Below the pieces are notes generated by a model that made no database searches, had not been told where the DNA came from, and was given only the letters and a program-made list of their open reading frames with translations. Below, piece after piece: positions 46,600 to 58,543 of a DNA stretch of 64,000 nucleotides. Both the position numbers and the translations under genes were made by a program. The stretch is from positions 1,612,001 through 1,676,000 of the forward strand of contig NC_085920.1 in assembly GCF_035222485.1 (NCBI RefSeq), read 5' to 3'. Position 1 is the stretch's first letter. Each line of letters starts with the position of its first letter. The DNA comes from Podospora pseudoanserina (Eukaryota > Ascomycota > Sordariomycetes > Sordariales > Podosporaceae).

Positions 46600-48433
46600 T
46601 TAGAAAGAGACCATCCGTCGTGGAGGCCCACGATCCGCTCCAAGTGGCGATTGCCCAAGGTCCGCAAACTCACAATCACGGCTGATGGCACGACCTGGCG
46701 CAGTTGGCGAATCCTGGATCCGATCACCAAATGCATACGTTTGCGCACGACCCAGCCCTTTGCGCTGCTGCTTTAAGCGGCCCATCAGCCGCTCGCAAGT
46801 CTTCTCGTGCCCAGCGGCGCCCATCTCAACATACGCCCGAGGGTAGCAGCGTTCTTGGTGTTCAGAGAAGAAACCACTATACCCCCCGTCCAGAATGTAA
46901 ACATCAGGGTATGTGAGTCTCGGGTAAGCCTCCTGGTTCAGTTGTCGGTCCTCGGAACGGATATGGCGAGCCATGAGCGGAGCACGGTGAGCAGAGTATT
47001 CGCAGTGAAAGATGAGAAGGGTGCGCCCTGGCATGGGAGTGCGAAACAGATGGTCTGCCAGAAGATCCTTATCATTGTAGTTGATGGCGCCATCAATGTG
47101 ACCACCTTCATATTCGTACTCGAAGCGACAGTCGACGATCATCTTGTGTTGGTACTGGTCGCTGTATTTGCCGTCCAACACTTCAAGCATGGTGTCGCGG
47201 GTAATGCGAGGAATGTTATCTTGTTCATCTTCGGGCATGAAATGTGGTAGCAGTGGCTCCTGGGTTTCCTCGATTTCGGGCAGAGCAGCGTCAGGCTCCT
47301 TGGGTTTCATAATCTCCTCGGCGCTTTCAAACATGCTCAGTGAGCGACGAGTCGTCCACCTCCGCGGCCGGCCGGCAGGATTCGAAGACTTGCGAGAGTG
47401 GCTGATTGGTGATCCGTTCCGGACACCGCTAAGACCAGGCAAGTTGAACTGGGGCCTTGGGCGATTGCTTGCCATGATCATGCAAGGGCTATTAGCACTG
47501 AGGGACCGCCTCTGTTGAGGAGGCGAGTCCTGAAAACATTCGCTCAGCGACATCGAGGTCGAAGGGGAGGAGCCGAGCTGTACCTCACCCCCGAGCTTTA
47601 GGGAGGGGAACTGGTTATCACCATTGGAACGACCCGGGATGGCCCCCGTAGTGTAACCTTTGGCACGGCTGAGAGATGGCCGCATCAAACCAAGCTTTCT
47701 GCGGGCTCTAAAAACGCAAAACCGTTAGCACCTTGTAGCTGGGGATCCGCAGGGCTGGGAGCGCGTGTCATTAGACTTACTCGGCACCAACGGCCTTGGA
47801 TGTATCCATAACAGTCTTTTGTGGGATGGGAGACTCCATCATGATATCATCACTCATAGGAATACTCGGTGTTGGAGATGGCACTTCGACATGGCCCGCA
47901 AAGGCACCCTTCTGCGGCAATGGTGACATGTCCATCATGTCGACATTACCAGGCGACGACGATGGTGCCAATGGAGGCGTGGTAAGATATTCTGCACGCA
48001 CACACATTCGTCAGTCCAACCACTTTGTGGCACGTCTCTCAACCACACCCGGCTTACCACGAGACTTGAATCCGTCCATCATGGTGGCCGTGGTAAATAG
48101 GGCGCGACGCGGCGTCGGAAACATGGGGCTACTGCAACATTGCGTACACGATTAGTTATTGGACGTCCATGCTCTTTCCGTCCAAAGCCTAGGTCCAAAC
48201 ACTCACCTGGCTTCATTGAGCTTAAAGTTTTGTGACAGGTCCGCCGCCAACGAGGCCGCGGGAGAAGAGCCTCGGACGGCCTTGATGTTAAAGTATTCAG
48301 GGTTCTGACGTTGGAAGATATTCATAGACCCAGGACCCAAGGGGCTGGGACCCAAGGGCGGACCAAACAAGTTCGACTGGCCAAACGTGGGAGGCGCCGG
48401 CCGGATGGCGGCCAACGGTGAAGAGGTCTCCAT
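46600..48433 (-). CDS. CDC25: M-phase inducer phosphatase CDC25
   Basis: Four exons, 48433-48207, 48131-48058, 47991-47781 and 47707-46600, encode 539 aa. Donors are GTGAGT, GTAAGC and GTAAGT. The N-terminal 280 residues are disordered and rich in Ser-Pro and Thr-Pro sites (TPRRALFTT, SPLPQK, SPIPQK), as expected for a kinase-regulated segment. The catalytic rhodanese-like domain includes VDCRFEYEYEGGHIDGAIN and the active-site loop HCEYSAHR, with the nucleophile at Cys406 and Arg411 (CX5R). The C-terminal tail carries YILDGGYSGFFSEHQERCYP. The enzyme removes inhibitory phosphate from the Thr/Tyr of Cdk1 and triggers mitosis (nimT in Aspergillus). Two tiny upstream frames lie in the leader. 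The family call is secure; exon borders are fixed by frame and consensus. Confidence 0.95.
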
Positions 48434-48451
48434 GGTGGCTCCAAGGTTCTC

Positions 48452-48460
48452 TTATCGCAT
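48452..48460 (-). promoter_or_regulatory. Two-codon upstream ORF before CDC25
   Basis: The minus strand reads ATG CGA TAA, ending 18 bp before the CDC25 start codon. If the mRNA begins upstream, ribosomes would meet this minimal uORF first. CDC25 translation in fission yeast is known to depend on leader structure; that this uORF regulates the gene here is inference. Confidence 0.4.
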
Positions 48461-48681
48461 GTACACAGCAGAGAGGGTTGGTGGATGATGCTATCGAAGA
48501 ACTCAAGAGGTGAAATCGGGTGGCTATTTTTGGCGTGGAGGTACAATGTCTGGATGTCGTGCAGTGGGTGGTGCAGCAGCAGCAGCCAACAGTCGAGGGT
48601 GTCGAGACGGTGGATGGTGAAGCTCTGAGCTAGCCGTCGCGGTTGGCCAATGCTGCGAGCTGCCACTTTCTCTTACTGAAA

Positions 48682-48693
48682 TCACGAGAGCAT
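48682..48693 (-). promoter_or_regulatory. Three-codon upstream ORF in the CDC25 leader
   Basis: The minus strand reads ATG CTC TCG TGA about 250 bp upstream of the CDC25 start codon. It is relevant only if the transcript extends this far, which cannot be seen. Confidence 0.25.
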
Positions 48694-51600
48694 TCGTCAA
48701 GGTGTAAAAGGATGTCTTGAGGTTTAAAGGTTGAATTCGGTGCACTGGTTGCTGGGGTTGACCTCAGTTTTCTCGTCGTCCGGTGCAACGCGGGCGGTCT
48801 GTGAAGTGCGTTTGGCAGAACCGGGATGGCAGAGGCCAGTCAGTAACGAGGTGATAGCGGGGTTCCGCTCCGGTGGGTGCAGCCAGGGCAAGGAGCTGAC
48901 GCCGGGAAGGTGCTCGGTTGCTCTCGTCGAGATCGCCAGTTGCCTGTCTAACTGTTGCCGACGCTGCTGTATACCAGATACTCGTGAATGGAGAGGGAAT
49001 GGGTCGGATCGAGGTCGATTTTGAGAGTTTTATGACGTGCCGCCCACTTTCTTGTTCAGCTCCAAGTTCTGGTTCTTTGCAGGTGCAGAGGATGGACGGT
49101 CTGCCAAGTTATGGACAAGGGGTGGCCGGGGGGGTGATATGCAGCAGCAGGCTGACTGGCCGGGGCGTGTCGGACCACAGAAGGTCTGGTGTGGAGGCTA
49201 GAATGGAAGTTCTTCTACTCCCTGGATATTGTTTTGCTGAAAAGGAGAGCTTCTGGATAAGGTATCCCTTCCTACAACCAAAGCTGTTCACCGTATACCA
49301 ATGTCGATGACAACGTTACACACCCAAGGGCCTGTTGAGGGGCGAGGGCGAGGCTACAAGATGGGCAGCAGGTGGTTAAGAAGGAATTTTCCTTGCCGGC
49401 GTTGTGCACAGCATCGACAGGGAAGCCCAATCAAGCAGGGCAGTTGATTTTCTTACGGGTTGTCAGGGGAGACTCAACTGGGACCCAGCCTGGCTGCTGC
49501 AGCTGCTTAAGCGCAACAGGGGGCCCTGCTTTGGGAATTGTGGAGCGCTGGAGCAGCTTCCCTGTACCCGCCGCAGGGCCATGGAAAAAGGTACAAAGTA
49601 CTTTTGATAGGTACCAAAGTACACCAGTGCTTGTGAGAGCCCAGCATCGGCAAAACCTCACACAATCGAGGTACATTTCAGCATGAAAACAGCCGCCGTA
49701 GGCAGCAGTTCCATTTTGTATGTTCCGTGATTCCGACTCTCTCTCCATGCGCCGCTTCCCCCAGTGGCTTCTTCATGGGCCCGCCACACCGTGCTCTGGG
49801 GCAGCTGCCGGCGGCCTGGCGAAAGGGTCGCTAGCAGGCACAGCAAAAAGCGCGGAAGTCAGTCGTCCGTGTAAGTGGAGGAAGCAGTGGGCCAGTAATG
49901 GCCATGATCAATGACACCGCGACGACAGCAAATGCAATGAGACATCTGGGAGACAAGACAGTTTGAGAGATTGTCTTGACTTCCAGAGCCTGGCCAGGGC
50001 AACGGTTCAAATGGCATGGGTGGATGGCATCTGGCCTCTCGTCATCCCATTCATCCCTGAGGCTATCCACAGTCCAAATTTCTACCCACATACCCATAGG
50101 CATTGACCGGCCTGAGAGTCTTCAATACCCCGACAGGCTTTGGCCGGTCGCCGGTCAGAAAAAGGCCAAATAATTTCCTAGATCTCCGAGGGAGGAAGAT
50201 CTTTAAAAAGTCGGCTTCAGGCCACCAGATATCGTTCAGAAGTCCCAAAGCTCTAAGACCCTCGCACGGCACCTCTCAGTCCTCCCTTGGGATATTTTGT
50301 TGCAGACTCAGGACCCGATCTTGAAGTTTGTTCACAAGGTGACTGGGAACGGCCTGAGAAAAGGGGGGTTGTATGTACATGGAGCCATCAAGCTCCCTAC
50401 AGCTTTGATGCTGACCCAGCAACCGTCCTATTCGGGTAAACATCCCAGTGCCTGGGACGATGTTTCAGAAGCCGTGGAAGATACTCCCAGCGAATGACAT
50501 GCCCGAAAGGTCATTGGGATCCAGTATGTATTGCTAGCGGTCAAGCACTGCAAGTTAGCGCTTCTACTCCATCACAGTGCATCTCAAAATTAGCCCAGCA
50601 AGCAACGGACCACTGAGATGTCGGAATGTCGACTGACGGCCGGCAGTTCATCGTGGAATCTACACTTCAGCCAAATGCTTCGTCCACATGTCAATGACTC
50701 TCATCAGGAATAAGAAACCATATGCGAAATGCATGCAAAGACCTGCCTGACCGTTGAAGCTCATGGTCGCAACAATTGGAAGCATCACCGAACGAAGCCG
50801 ACGCACAGACTAAACAGGAGCTACCTAGCAATAAACATGCGGCAAAACAGTAACACTGTCTGTGCCTCACAATTCCACACATCTTTAGACCAATGACCGT
50901 CTCCAATTGCCCGCCTTCCCTTGCCGGTTGCCCTCAGTTCCTTTTTGGTCCATTAGCTATTGTCAAACTCTCGATATCTCCAAACCCAGACACGCGCTTC
51001 TCCGGCCGCGTCCAACTCTGCTGGCAGCAACGGCATCATCACGATCCCCAATCTACAACAGGATGTCGATCTTGGCAATGACGATACCGGTCCGATGTCT
51101 GGAAGCATTTGTCCAAGATTCGAGATGAGAATTGCGTCAGAGAATCGCTTCGATAAAAGCTTGCCAAGGCTCGCTCCAGCTACAACCCCGGCCAGAGGGC
51201 CCTGGCCCCGCTTCTGAAGTGGCCGTGTTGGACATCAACCCTCTCCAGCCGTGGGCCTCTCACCTGCCATTGGCTACTCTACTGGGAGACAGGCTGTATG
51301 TGAGGGGTTCTCGTCTCAGACTCATCAAATCAGCCGGCAGAATACAACTGAAGCAAATCACGGTTTCCGGGAAGGAAAAATGAGGTTGCGGGGTCAGTCA
51401 GACAGCAGCCCATGACCCCAGTTTTGTTTCCGCCTCGGAGAATTCATGCGGCTCCCAAGAACATATTCGAACGAAACGAACGATATACCGAATGTTAACA
51501 TCGGTCTCCTTCCTGTCGAGCGATCAGAGGGCATATCGAGCAATGCCTGGAAATAGCACAGCGTTGCTTGGAGTGAGGGGCAGTCCGCCCAGCCTCAGCC

Positions 51601-52511
51601 TTCTCCATGGCCCAATAGGGAAAGACGTCATCCTCTTCGGCAGGGCTGGGGCGCGCACTTCGGCGCTTTCCCTAAGCTGAACAAGATCGCCCGATAGCGT
51701 CTCGAATCCCCATCCTCTCTGCCAATCGCCTTTCAGCATTCTTTCCTTTGACCTTGTCAAATCGCGACATTCAGATCTGTCTGATCCGCCCAAGAACCAA
51801 GGAAAGAAGGGACGGTCAAACAAGAGCCAGAATACAAAGTCAAGCAGCGTTATGAATAACGTCTCGTTTGTGTACATACTTGGAGATGCCATCGCTAACT
51901 TCAACAACGTTGTCTGTCTTCATACCCCGCTCTGTGGTTTTGATGCAGGGCAGCCCAATGACTCGCATAATCTTTTGAAGATGGAGAAGTCAGCTCAAGC
52001 AGAAGCGGTCGGATCTCTATCCAATGGTTATCCGGACTGACATCTCGGCGCAGGCCCAGACGCGCCGGAACTGCCGCTTCGGTCTTCAACTGGCTGCGGC
52101 CCAGCTCACATCAGCCGCGCCACAAAAAACCACGCTGAGAAAGTCCCGCATTCCTCCGCCAAAAGCGGATTTCACCATGGAACCGTATGAGGGGGTTGGG
52201 CTCCTTTCTCGTCATGGGTCTGTTTGAGAAGCTGCATGTGAGGTTACTAGAGACTTCTGCGGAGTGCAGCGTACGACAGGTGAAGCTCGGTTGTTGGGGA
52301 GAAACTTGCCAACACATCGCCGTTGCATTTACAGTTCGCGGGGTAAAAGTAAACAATGAAAACGCGACAAGCAACTTCACATAACACACAAGATACAAAT
52401 TTCGTGCCGCCTTCGCCGCGGGGTAGCTATCGCGCATACTCGAGGCACGCGGTGTCACCTGATGAACGAGCAGAGCTCCCCTGAGCTGATTGCCTCTTTG
52501 GGTATCGGACG

Positions 52512-52527
52512 CTCACCTCGGTGAGCT
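52512..52527. repeat. Short perfect inverted repeat
   Basis: GCTCACC and GGTGAGC are separated by two bases, giving a 7 bp stem in non-coding sequence. No element boundary or function is apparent. Confidence 0.5.
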
Positions 52528-55062
52528 CGAGGTTGGTTGAGACAGTATCTCCCAAAGACATGTAAGTTCTCAGCGAGATTTTTCTCTTTAATGTTCAGAC
52601 AACGAGAGCCAACGGATATTTTTTCGGAGCTCTTACAGTATCATGAAAAGACAACCACCACCATTCCACAGGTGTCTCAATAAAGATGCCTGCCACAACG
52701 TCGTATGGCCTACACACTTCCTTAGAGACAACACTTTCCGCTAGCACTGGTCGCTAAGAATTATCTCTTGGCGACAACACAGGATTTCGGCTCACTGGGC
52801 GGCGCGGCGGCCAACTGGCCCTCTTGCGATGCTTATTCCCCACAATACTGCTTCCCGCTGTCAGCGCCGCCTCACCAACGGCGAGGCGTGTTTGCCATTC
52901 CGTCCTTCGGTTTCCTCAGAGACCGGCCAGCTACGGCTAGCGCGCACAGCTTTAGTTGGACAGCGAGTACAAACAATGACAACGCAGGTTCGCTGCAGTA
53001 GAACATGAACGCGGCGGCGGCGGTGCTCTAGTTACAACGACACCCGCAAGGATACTGGTCACCTGTTCTGGCGAGGGTTTTGCTTTTAACAGAAGTCGGT
53101 AGTATTCGGGGACCAAAGCAACTCCACTATGCTCAGCCGAGCATGGGTGTCATGTCAACCGCTCGTCGTGAGAAAACGGCGGCGTTGGGCTTGGTTGGCT
53201 TCTTGGGGATCCGTGATAGAGTGGGTGATGGAGACGCTGTTCGGCTGGATGAAATAAAGATTTCCTCGGGCACACAGCCTGAACAAAAAATGCCTTCACA
53301 ATGATTGAATGAGGATGCAGCTGCTCGGGGAACCATGGGAATCTTTCTCTGGCTGCTATGCCAAGTAGATGCTAGCTGAGACCCTGAAGGAAGGATAAGA
53401 TCTAGGACTTTGCCGACGAGGCTAGGAACTGTCCAAGCTAGAGGCTTGTCCACAGTGAGGTTTACATTCGCGCTGGCAGAAGAGATGACCATAGACTGGA
53501 TGCTGTGATATCTACTGATGAGGCAGGTACGTGAGAGCAGGAAGAAGGCATCTCGGTCTGGGCTTTCTGTCTTAGATGGCGAGCGCATGTCTGAACCGAG
53601 AAGCTGGCAATCTGGTAGTGGTATTCGGGAATGTTTCACTTGCATCTCGCTTTCTATTCCATGATGGGTGAGGACAGTAGTAAGAGCTGGGGGAACGACA
53701 CACTAGACTTTCGCTTGGAGTCTTGAACAGTTTGTCAGCCAGTACTTGAAGAGATTGGGATTGTCTGGATGGGGCATGTTCACTTACACGTATTTGTCTG
53801 ACGGAGTGGTACGTTGAGCAAAGCTGCTGTCACCCGTAGAAACCATATGGTTGTGAGACCATAACAAAGTACGGGAAGCAGGAAGTCAACTTCTTGATTT
53901 TAGGATTCGGGCTAGGATCGAGGTAGTACGACATTTCTACTCATCTATTCCCACAGAACCAGTGCTCACTAGATGCTACGCAACCATCTGCTTCTATGCC
54001 TATACAGTATAGCCTAACTGTAGAATTGCATCTGTAAAGGGACCGAATGTGACTTCATATTCTCTGACATATTGAACTGCTCGATATGTGAAAAGGGCCA
54101 GATTTCTGGCAGTTTTGTCCTGAAGTTGGCACGCTAGCATAGCGGTGTTGCTCCGAGTACAACGGGGATTTACAAACTCAGCTAGGACGCTCTTCTTTAC
54201 ATAGGTAATGTAGAGAGCATATGGGACAACAAACAACCATCCGGAGAACAGGTAAAGAATGAGATCTTCTTTGACGTCAAAATTTATAAACCTAAATAAT
54301 TTCCTTGTCCTGTAGTACAAAGGCAAAACGGCACTATGAGAATATGGATGGGGAATATCTGGATGACCTCAACCACAATACCAGACCACTAGTTTTCATC
54401 ACTTTGGATAACACCTGCGCAAAAGACTCACCTCGTCAATCAAAAAGATCAATTGGAATATCATCGAATATCCATGATAGCCTCAACCTCGGCCCCTCTC
54501 ATAAGCCCTCACAAACCGTTGAAACAACCATCCATGATCCATGTCCAGCACAAATGCTTAAAGCAACCCACGGAACCCACGTCTTCAAAATTTTCGTCCG
54601 GACTCATGTCGGTATCTGCATTCAGCAGGGATAATGCCGCAGAAACTGTACCGGAATTCCCTTGCAAGAGTTTCTAGAACACATTTTGGTCAACCCGAAC
54701 AGCTGAGAAACAGTTCGTCCAATATAAGATGCATCAATCGGGGTACCTCTTTTTCTGCAAGCTTTCAGGTTATCGCATGCAACTCTTAAACAAGGGGGCG
54801 CTAGCGCAAAAGCCGAAACCCCGTTTCTCGTTATCGAAAGCGGTAAATACAGGCAGAAAATATGCCCCGCTAAAAATTTCCTGGCTGCAGTGCTTGATTC
54901 GAGCTGGATGGAAGCCCATGTCCATGCTCTGCGATTGCTACTGTTGCGACAGTTGATGCTTGGTGCATTGAAGAAAATACCCTTCGCTCTCAACCACCAC
55001 CACACCTCTCACCTTACTGAACAGATCAATTGTCCTTTCCATTACACCAACTCCCACCCATC

Positions 55063-58000
55063 ATGGGCAGCAAAAGAAAAAGAACGCCCAAAGAGGTGCA
55101 AAACGACACCGCCGCTGCTCAGCAACCAATCCAGAAGCGCTCCAAGAAGGATGACACCACGACAACAACAACAGAACCACTAGCTCCCGTAAGCAACGGC
55201 TCGACATCAACAAAATCAAAAACCCCCAAGGTCACCCTCTTCGTCGAGCACCCTACGGGCGAAGACCGCAAACGCGAAGCGGAGCTCTACGACCAACTCG
55301 GCCGCGAAGACGAATCCGATCGCATAAAAGCCGCCAGTTCCATCATCTCCAGCCTCCTCTCTGGGGATGGCGTCGATGAGCCCGTTCTCCGTCGGCACCT
55401 CGAGAAGCGTCTCTTTCGCGGGTTGGCGAGCGGGAGGAATGCTTCCCGTTTGGGATTCAGTCTGGTGTTGACAGAGATTTTGGGGCAGTTATACGGGAAC
55501 GAAAATCTAGCGGAGAAGAAATACACTGGGCTGAGCTTTGAGGAGGTGAAGAAGATTCTCGTCAAGAGCACCACACCCTTTGGGAATCTGGCTGGGCAAG
55601 AAGAGAGGAACCACTGGTTTGGACAGCTGTTTGGCGTGGAGTGTTTTGTTCGGAGTGGGGTTTTGTTTCAGGACCAAAAGAAGTGGGGGGAGATTTTGGG
55701 GTTGTTGCTTGGGTTGTCGATGAAGAAGAGTTGGTTGAAGACGCAGTGCGGGTATGTGATTGTGCAAGCGGTGGCGCAGATGGGGAAGAAGATGGCGGAG
55801 GAGACGCTTGCGAGGTTGGCCGAGGAAGGGTTTGCGAAGACGCCCGAGGGGGTGGGGATTTGGATTACGGCGTTGGATAGGTTTCCTGATATGAAGGTTC
55901 CAGCGCAGCCGTGGAGGAATCCGCTGGCGGGGAGCTCGTTGGCTGCGCTGCCGGCTGCGCTGAAGGATAGTGGACGGGAGCAGACTAGTGATGAAGGAGC
56001 GAAGAAGCCAAAGGCGGGTAATTGGACGGCACAGTTGCACTTTGTGTGGGATTTGATACTGGCGCATTTTGCAAAGGCCGGGCAGAAGTCGGAGAACGAG
56101 GCTTTGGAGCAGTTTGAGCAGTTCTGGAGTCGGGTTGTTGACGGTGAGTTTGGCAGTGATGTTTGTCAGGGGATAGGTCTACTAACACGATTGCAGAGGG
56201 CTTCTTCTCCAAGAACTCTTCAGACAGCCAGAAGTTTTCAGGCTTCATGATCTTCCAGAAGATGCTCGAAGGCGCGCCGAATTGCGAGTTCATTGTCAAG
56301 ACACTGTTCAGCAAGAACTTGATGGCATGCTTGATGAACCAGGCTGCCAAAGAGGATCGGTACTTGCATCGGGCGGCTGTCAAAGCGCTCAAGGCCCTTG
56401 AGGCTGCTGCTCATCACAACCCGAACTGGCTGCCAACAATTCTCAAGGGACTGTTCGGGAAGCATGGTGCGTACAACTTTGACCAGCGAACAAACACCAA
56501 GACGATCGATAAGCTGCTCCAGAACACCACTTCCGATACTATCAAGCCTGTTCTCAAGGTCTTGCAGCTCAAGGACCCATCCAAGAGTGGTCTAGACCTC
56601 GAACAGTATTACCAGGCCCTTGGCAACTATCTCCTCAGACTTTCCAGCGCGTTTTCAGAGGAACAGTATGCGAAGGAATCGAACAAGAGAGGCGTTGCCC
56701 AGAAGGCTATCAAGGTTCTCGCTGAGCTTGCGTACTCTAATAACGCTGTTCCTGAGAAGGTCCGCGAAACACTGCGGACAAGGGCAACATCTGCGTTTGC
56801 CAAGCTCACCAGCAGGTCAGATGCCTTTGGTGATCTTTGTGATGCCATTTTGTCTATTGAGACTGAGGTGGATCCCGAGGACGAGCTTGCCCTCACTGTC
56901 CTCCCCCGTGCCTTTGAGAGGCTGAAAGACTTGCTTGATCACGACAAGACCACAGAGGAAACCAAAGGTCCTCGACAAGCGTTGGCTTTGCTATTTGCTG
57001 TTGGCATTCTTCAGTTCTACAACCAGGATCCTGATGTCATGGATTTGTTTGATGAACTTGAGGAGTGCTATGAGAAGCTTGTTGGCGAGAGCGACGAGGA
57101 AGAGGGCGGTATCTCAGAGTTCCTTGTCGAGGTCCTGCTTGCCATGGTTGCTCGGCCTTCAGCACTAATGAAGCAGGTGTCCCGGCAGGTATTCGAGGCA
57201 TTCACCCCTCTCATGTCAGCAGAAGCCATCAAACTGTTGACTGATCCCTTGGCTGCTGATGAAAGCGCCAAGGGCCAGCAAGCACTTTTCAGCACCGAAG
57301 ACGAAGACATGATGGATGCCGAAGCCGGAAGCGACGATGAGAGCGAAATCGAAGATGACGCAGCCCTCGACTCAGACGTCGAGATGGCCAACCTCGAAGA
57401 CGCCGGTTCCGATGAAGGTGACTCCGACAGCGAGGACAACTCGGGCTCCGCCGACGAAGACGACGAAGCCGAAAAGGAAAACCAAGAAACCCTCGACGCC
57501 CTCGACAAGGAACTCTCCGCAGCCCTCGGCACACACCGCCTAGACCAGGACGCCGACGCAGCCTCGGACGACGGCTCAGACATGACCGACTCGGAAATGC
57601 TAGCCGTCGACGAGAAACTCGCCGAGATCTTCAGACACCGCGCCAAAGCCACCAGCAAGAAGAAGGAGAACAAGGACGCCAAGGAGACCGTCATCAACTT
57701 CAAGCACCGCGTTCTCGACATGTTGGGTATCTTTGTCAAGAAGGAATCCACCCAGGCGAACCCCCTCGTCTTCGAGGCTGTCCTCCCCTTGCTCAACCTC
57801 ATCCGCACGACAACCGCCAAGCCGCTCGCCAACAAGGCACACGAGGCGGTTCAGAACCTGTCAAAGGGCATCAAGAAGGCGAGGTCGGAGGGGAAAACAC
57901 CTGCTATTGAAGGGGACGAGCACTACGAGATGTTGGGGAAGCTGCACGAGGAGGCGGCCAGGGATCCCTCGCATGCGTTCACCAAGGCTGTGTCGACGTG

Positions 58001-58217
58001 CTGCTTGACGGTTGCTTCGCTCATGTGCAATGATGATGATGCTGAGAGCGATGACATGGCCAAGGTTTTCAACCTGTATGCCGAGACGCAGCTGAAGTGG
58101 TTCCGTGGCGAGGTCAAGATTCAAGCGTCGTTCTTTTCGGACTGGCTCAACTGGTGCCAGGCTCATGCTAATGCTGCTGCTAGTGCTGCTGCTGCTGCGA
58201 AGAAGGAAGAGAAGTAG
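55063..58217 (+). CDS. POL5: Nucleolar rDNA/ribosome-biogenesis protein POL5 (MYBBP1A family)
   Basis: Two exons, 55063-56143 and 56197-58217, encode 1033 aa. The 53 bp intron has a GTGAGT donor, a perfect CTACTAACAC branch site and a TTGCAG acceptor. The N-terminus is a nuclear-localisation-type basic head (MGSKRKRTPKE). A long HEAT-repeat-like domain of the DNA polymerase phi family follows (LFRGLASGRNASRLGFSLVL, LNCE-type helices, GISEFLVEVLLAMVARPSAL), with a strongly acidic segment at about 700-790 (DEDMMDAEAGSDDESEIEDD). The Ala-rich C-terminus ends AKKEEK. Despite its name, Pol5 is not a replicative polymerase: in yeast it is nucleolar, binds rDNA and is needed for rRNA production and 60S assembly. 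The start at 55063 is the first ATG that keeps the basic head. Confidence 0.93.
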
Positions 58218-58543
58218 AGAAGTGATGTGTATGTGGTGTATGTAGAGAGTGTGGGAGATGGATAAATACCCAAATGTTGATTTTTGTTCCCAACACCCCA
58301 ACCACATGTTGCTGCAAATCATATGGTAAGAACATGCCTATCAGGACTAACCATAGCCTCCAATCTGTCACTCCAACAGCATCGGCAAGTCCGTAATGCA
58401 ATTCCAGGCCTACAGGCCACAGACGGGGTATCTTCTACCTCCAGCCTGCCCACCAGCCATAAATTTATCGCTGCCAAATGTTTACAAATACAATTCCGAT
58501 TGTTCCCACCTGCAACGCCTCGCCCGTTCTTCTTCAATCATGT
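58218..58543. other. Convergent interval POL5/PRE10
   Basis: About 330 bp between two 3' ends, presumed to be UTR sequence. No gene is seen. Confidence 0.5.

Larger units (their letters stand above)
48434..55062. other. Gene-poor 6.6 kb region with isolated coding-like patches
   Basis: No gene can be supported over this stretch between the CDC25 and POL5 start codons. The first part is the CDC25 promoter and leader. Patches that look somewhat coding are 50957-51217 (+), 51852-52040 (+), 53133-53645 (-) and 54000-54650 (-), but none forms a complete model and none is recognised. From about 53.7 to 54.9 kb the sequence is visibly more AT-rich. No terminal repeats, target-site duplications or transposase motifs were found by eye. 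Confidence 0.45.

Noticed and set aside
53133-53645. 170-codon minus-strand frame in the gene-poor stretch
   Set aside because: Ser/Pro-rich with no recognisable motif; it may be real but cannot be supported from sequence alone.
48434-55062. Possible transposon or integrated element in the gene-poor stretch
   Set aside because: No terminal repeats, target-site duplication, reverse-transcriptase, integrase or transposase motifs could be seen. The short inverted repeat at 52512-52527 is too small to define an element.
33695-58217. Idea that UTP20 and POL5 form a ribosome-biogenesis cluster
   Set aside because: They are 13 kb apart, separated by unrelated genes, and on opposite strands; the shared theme is most simply chance.
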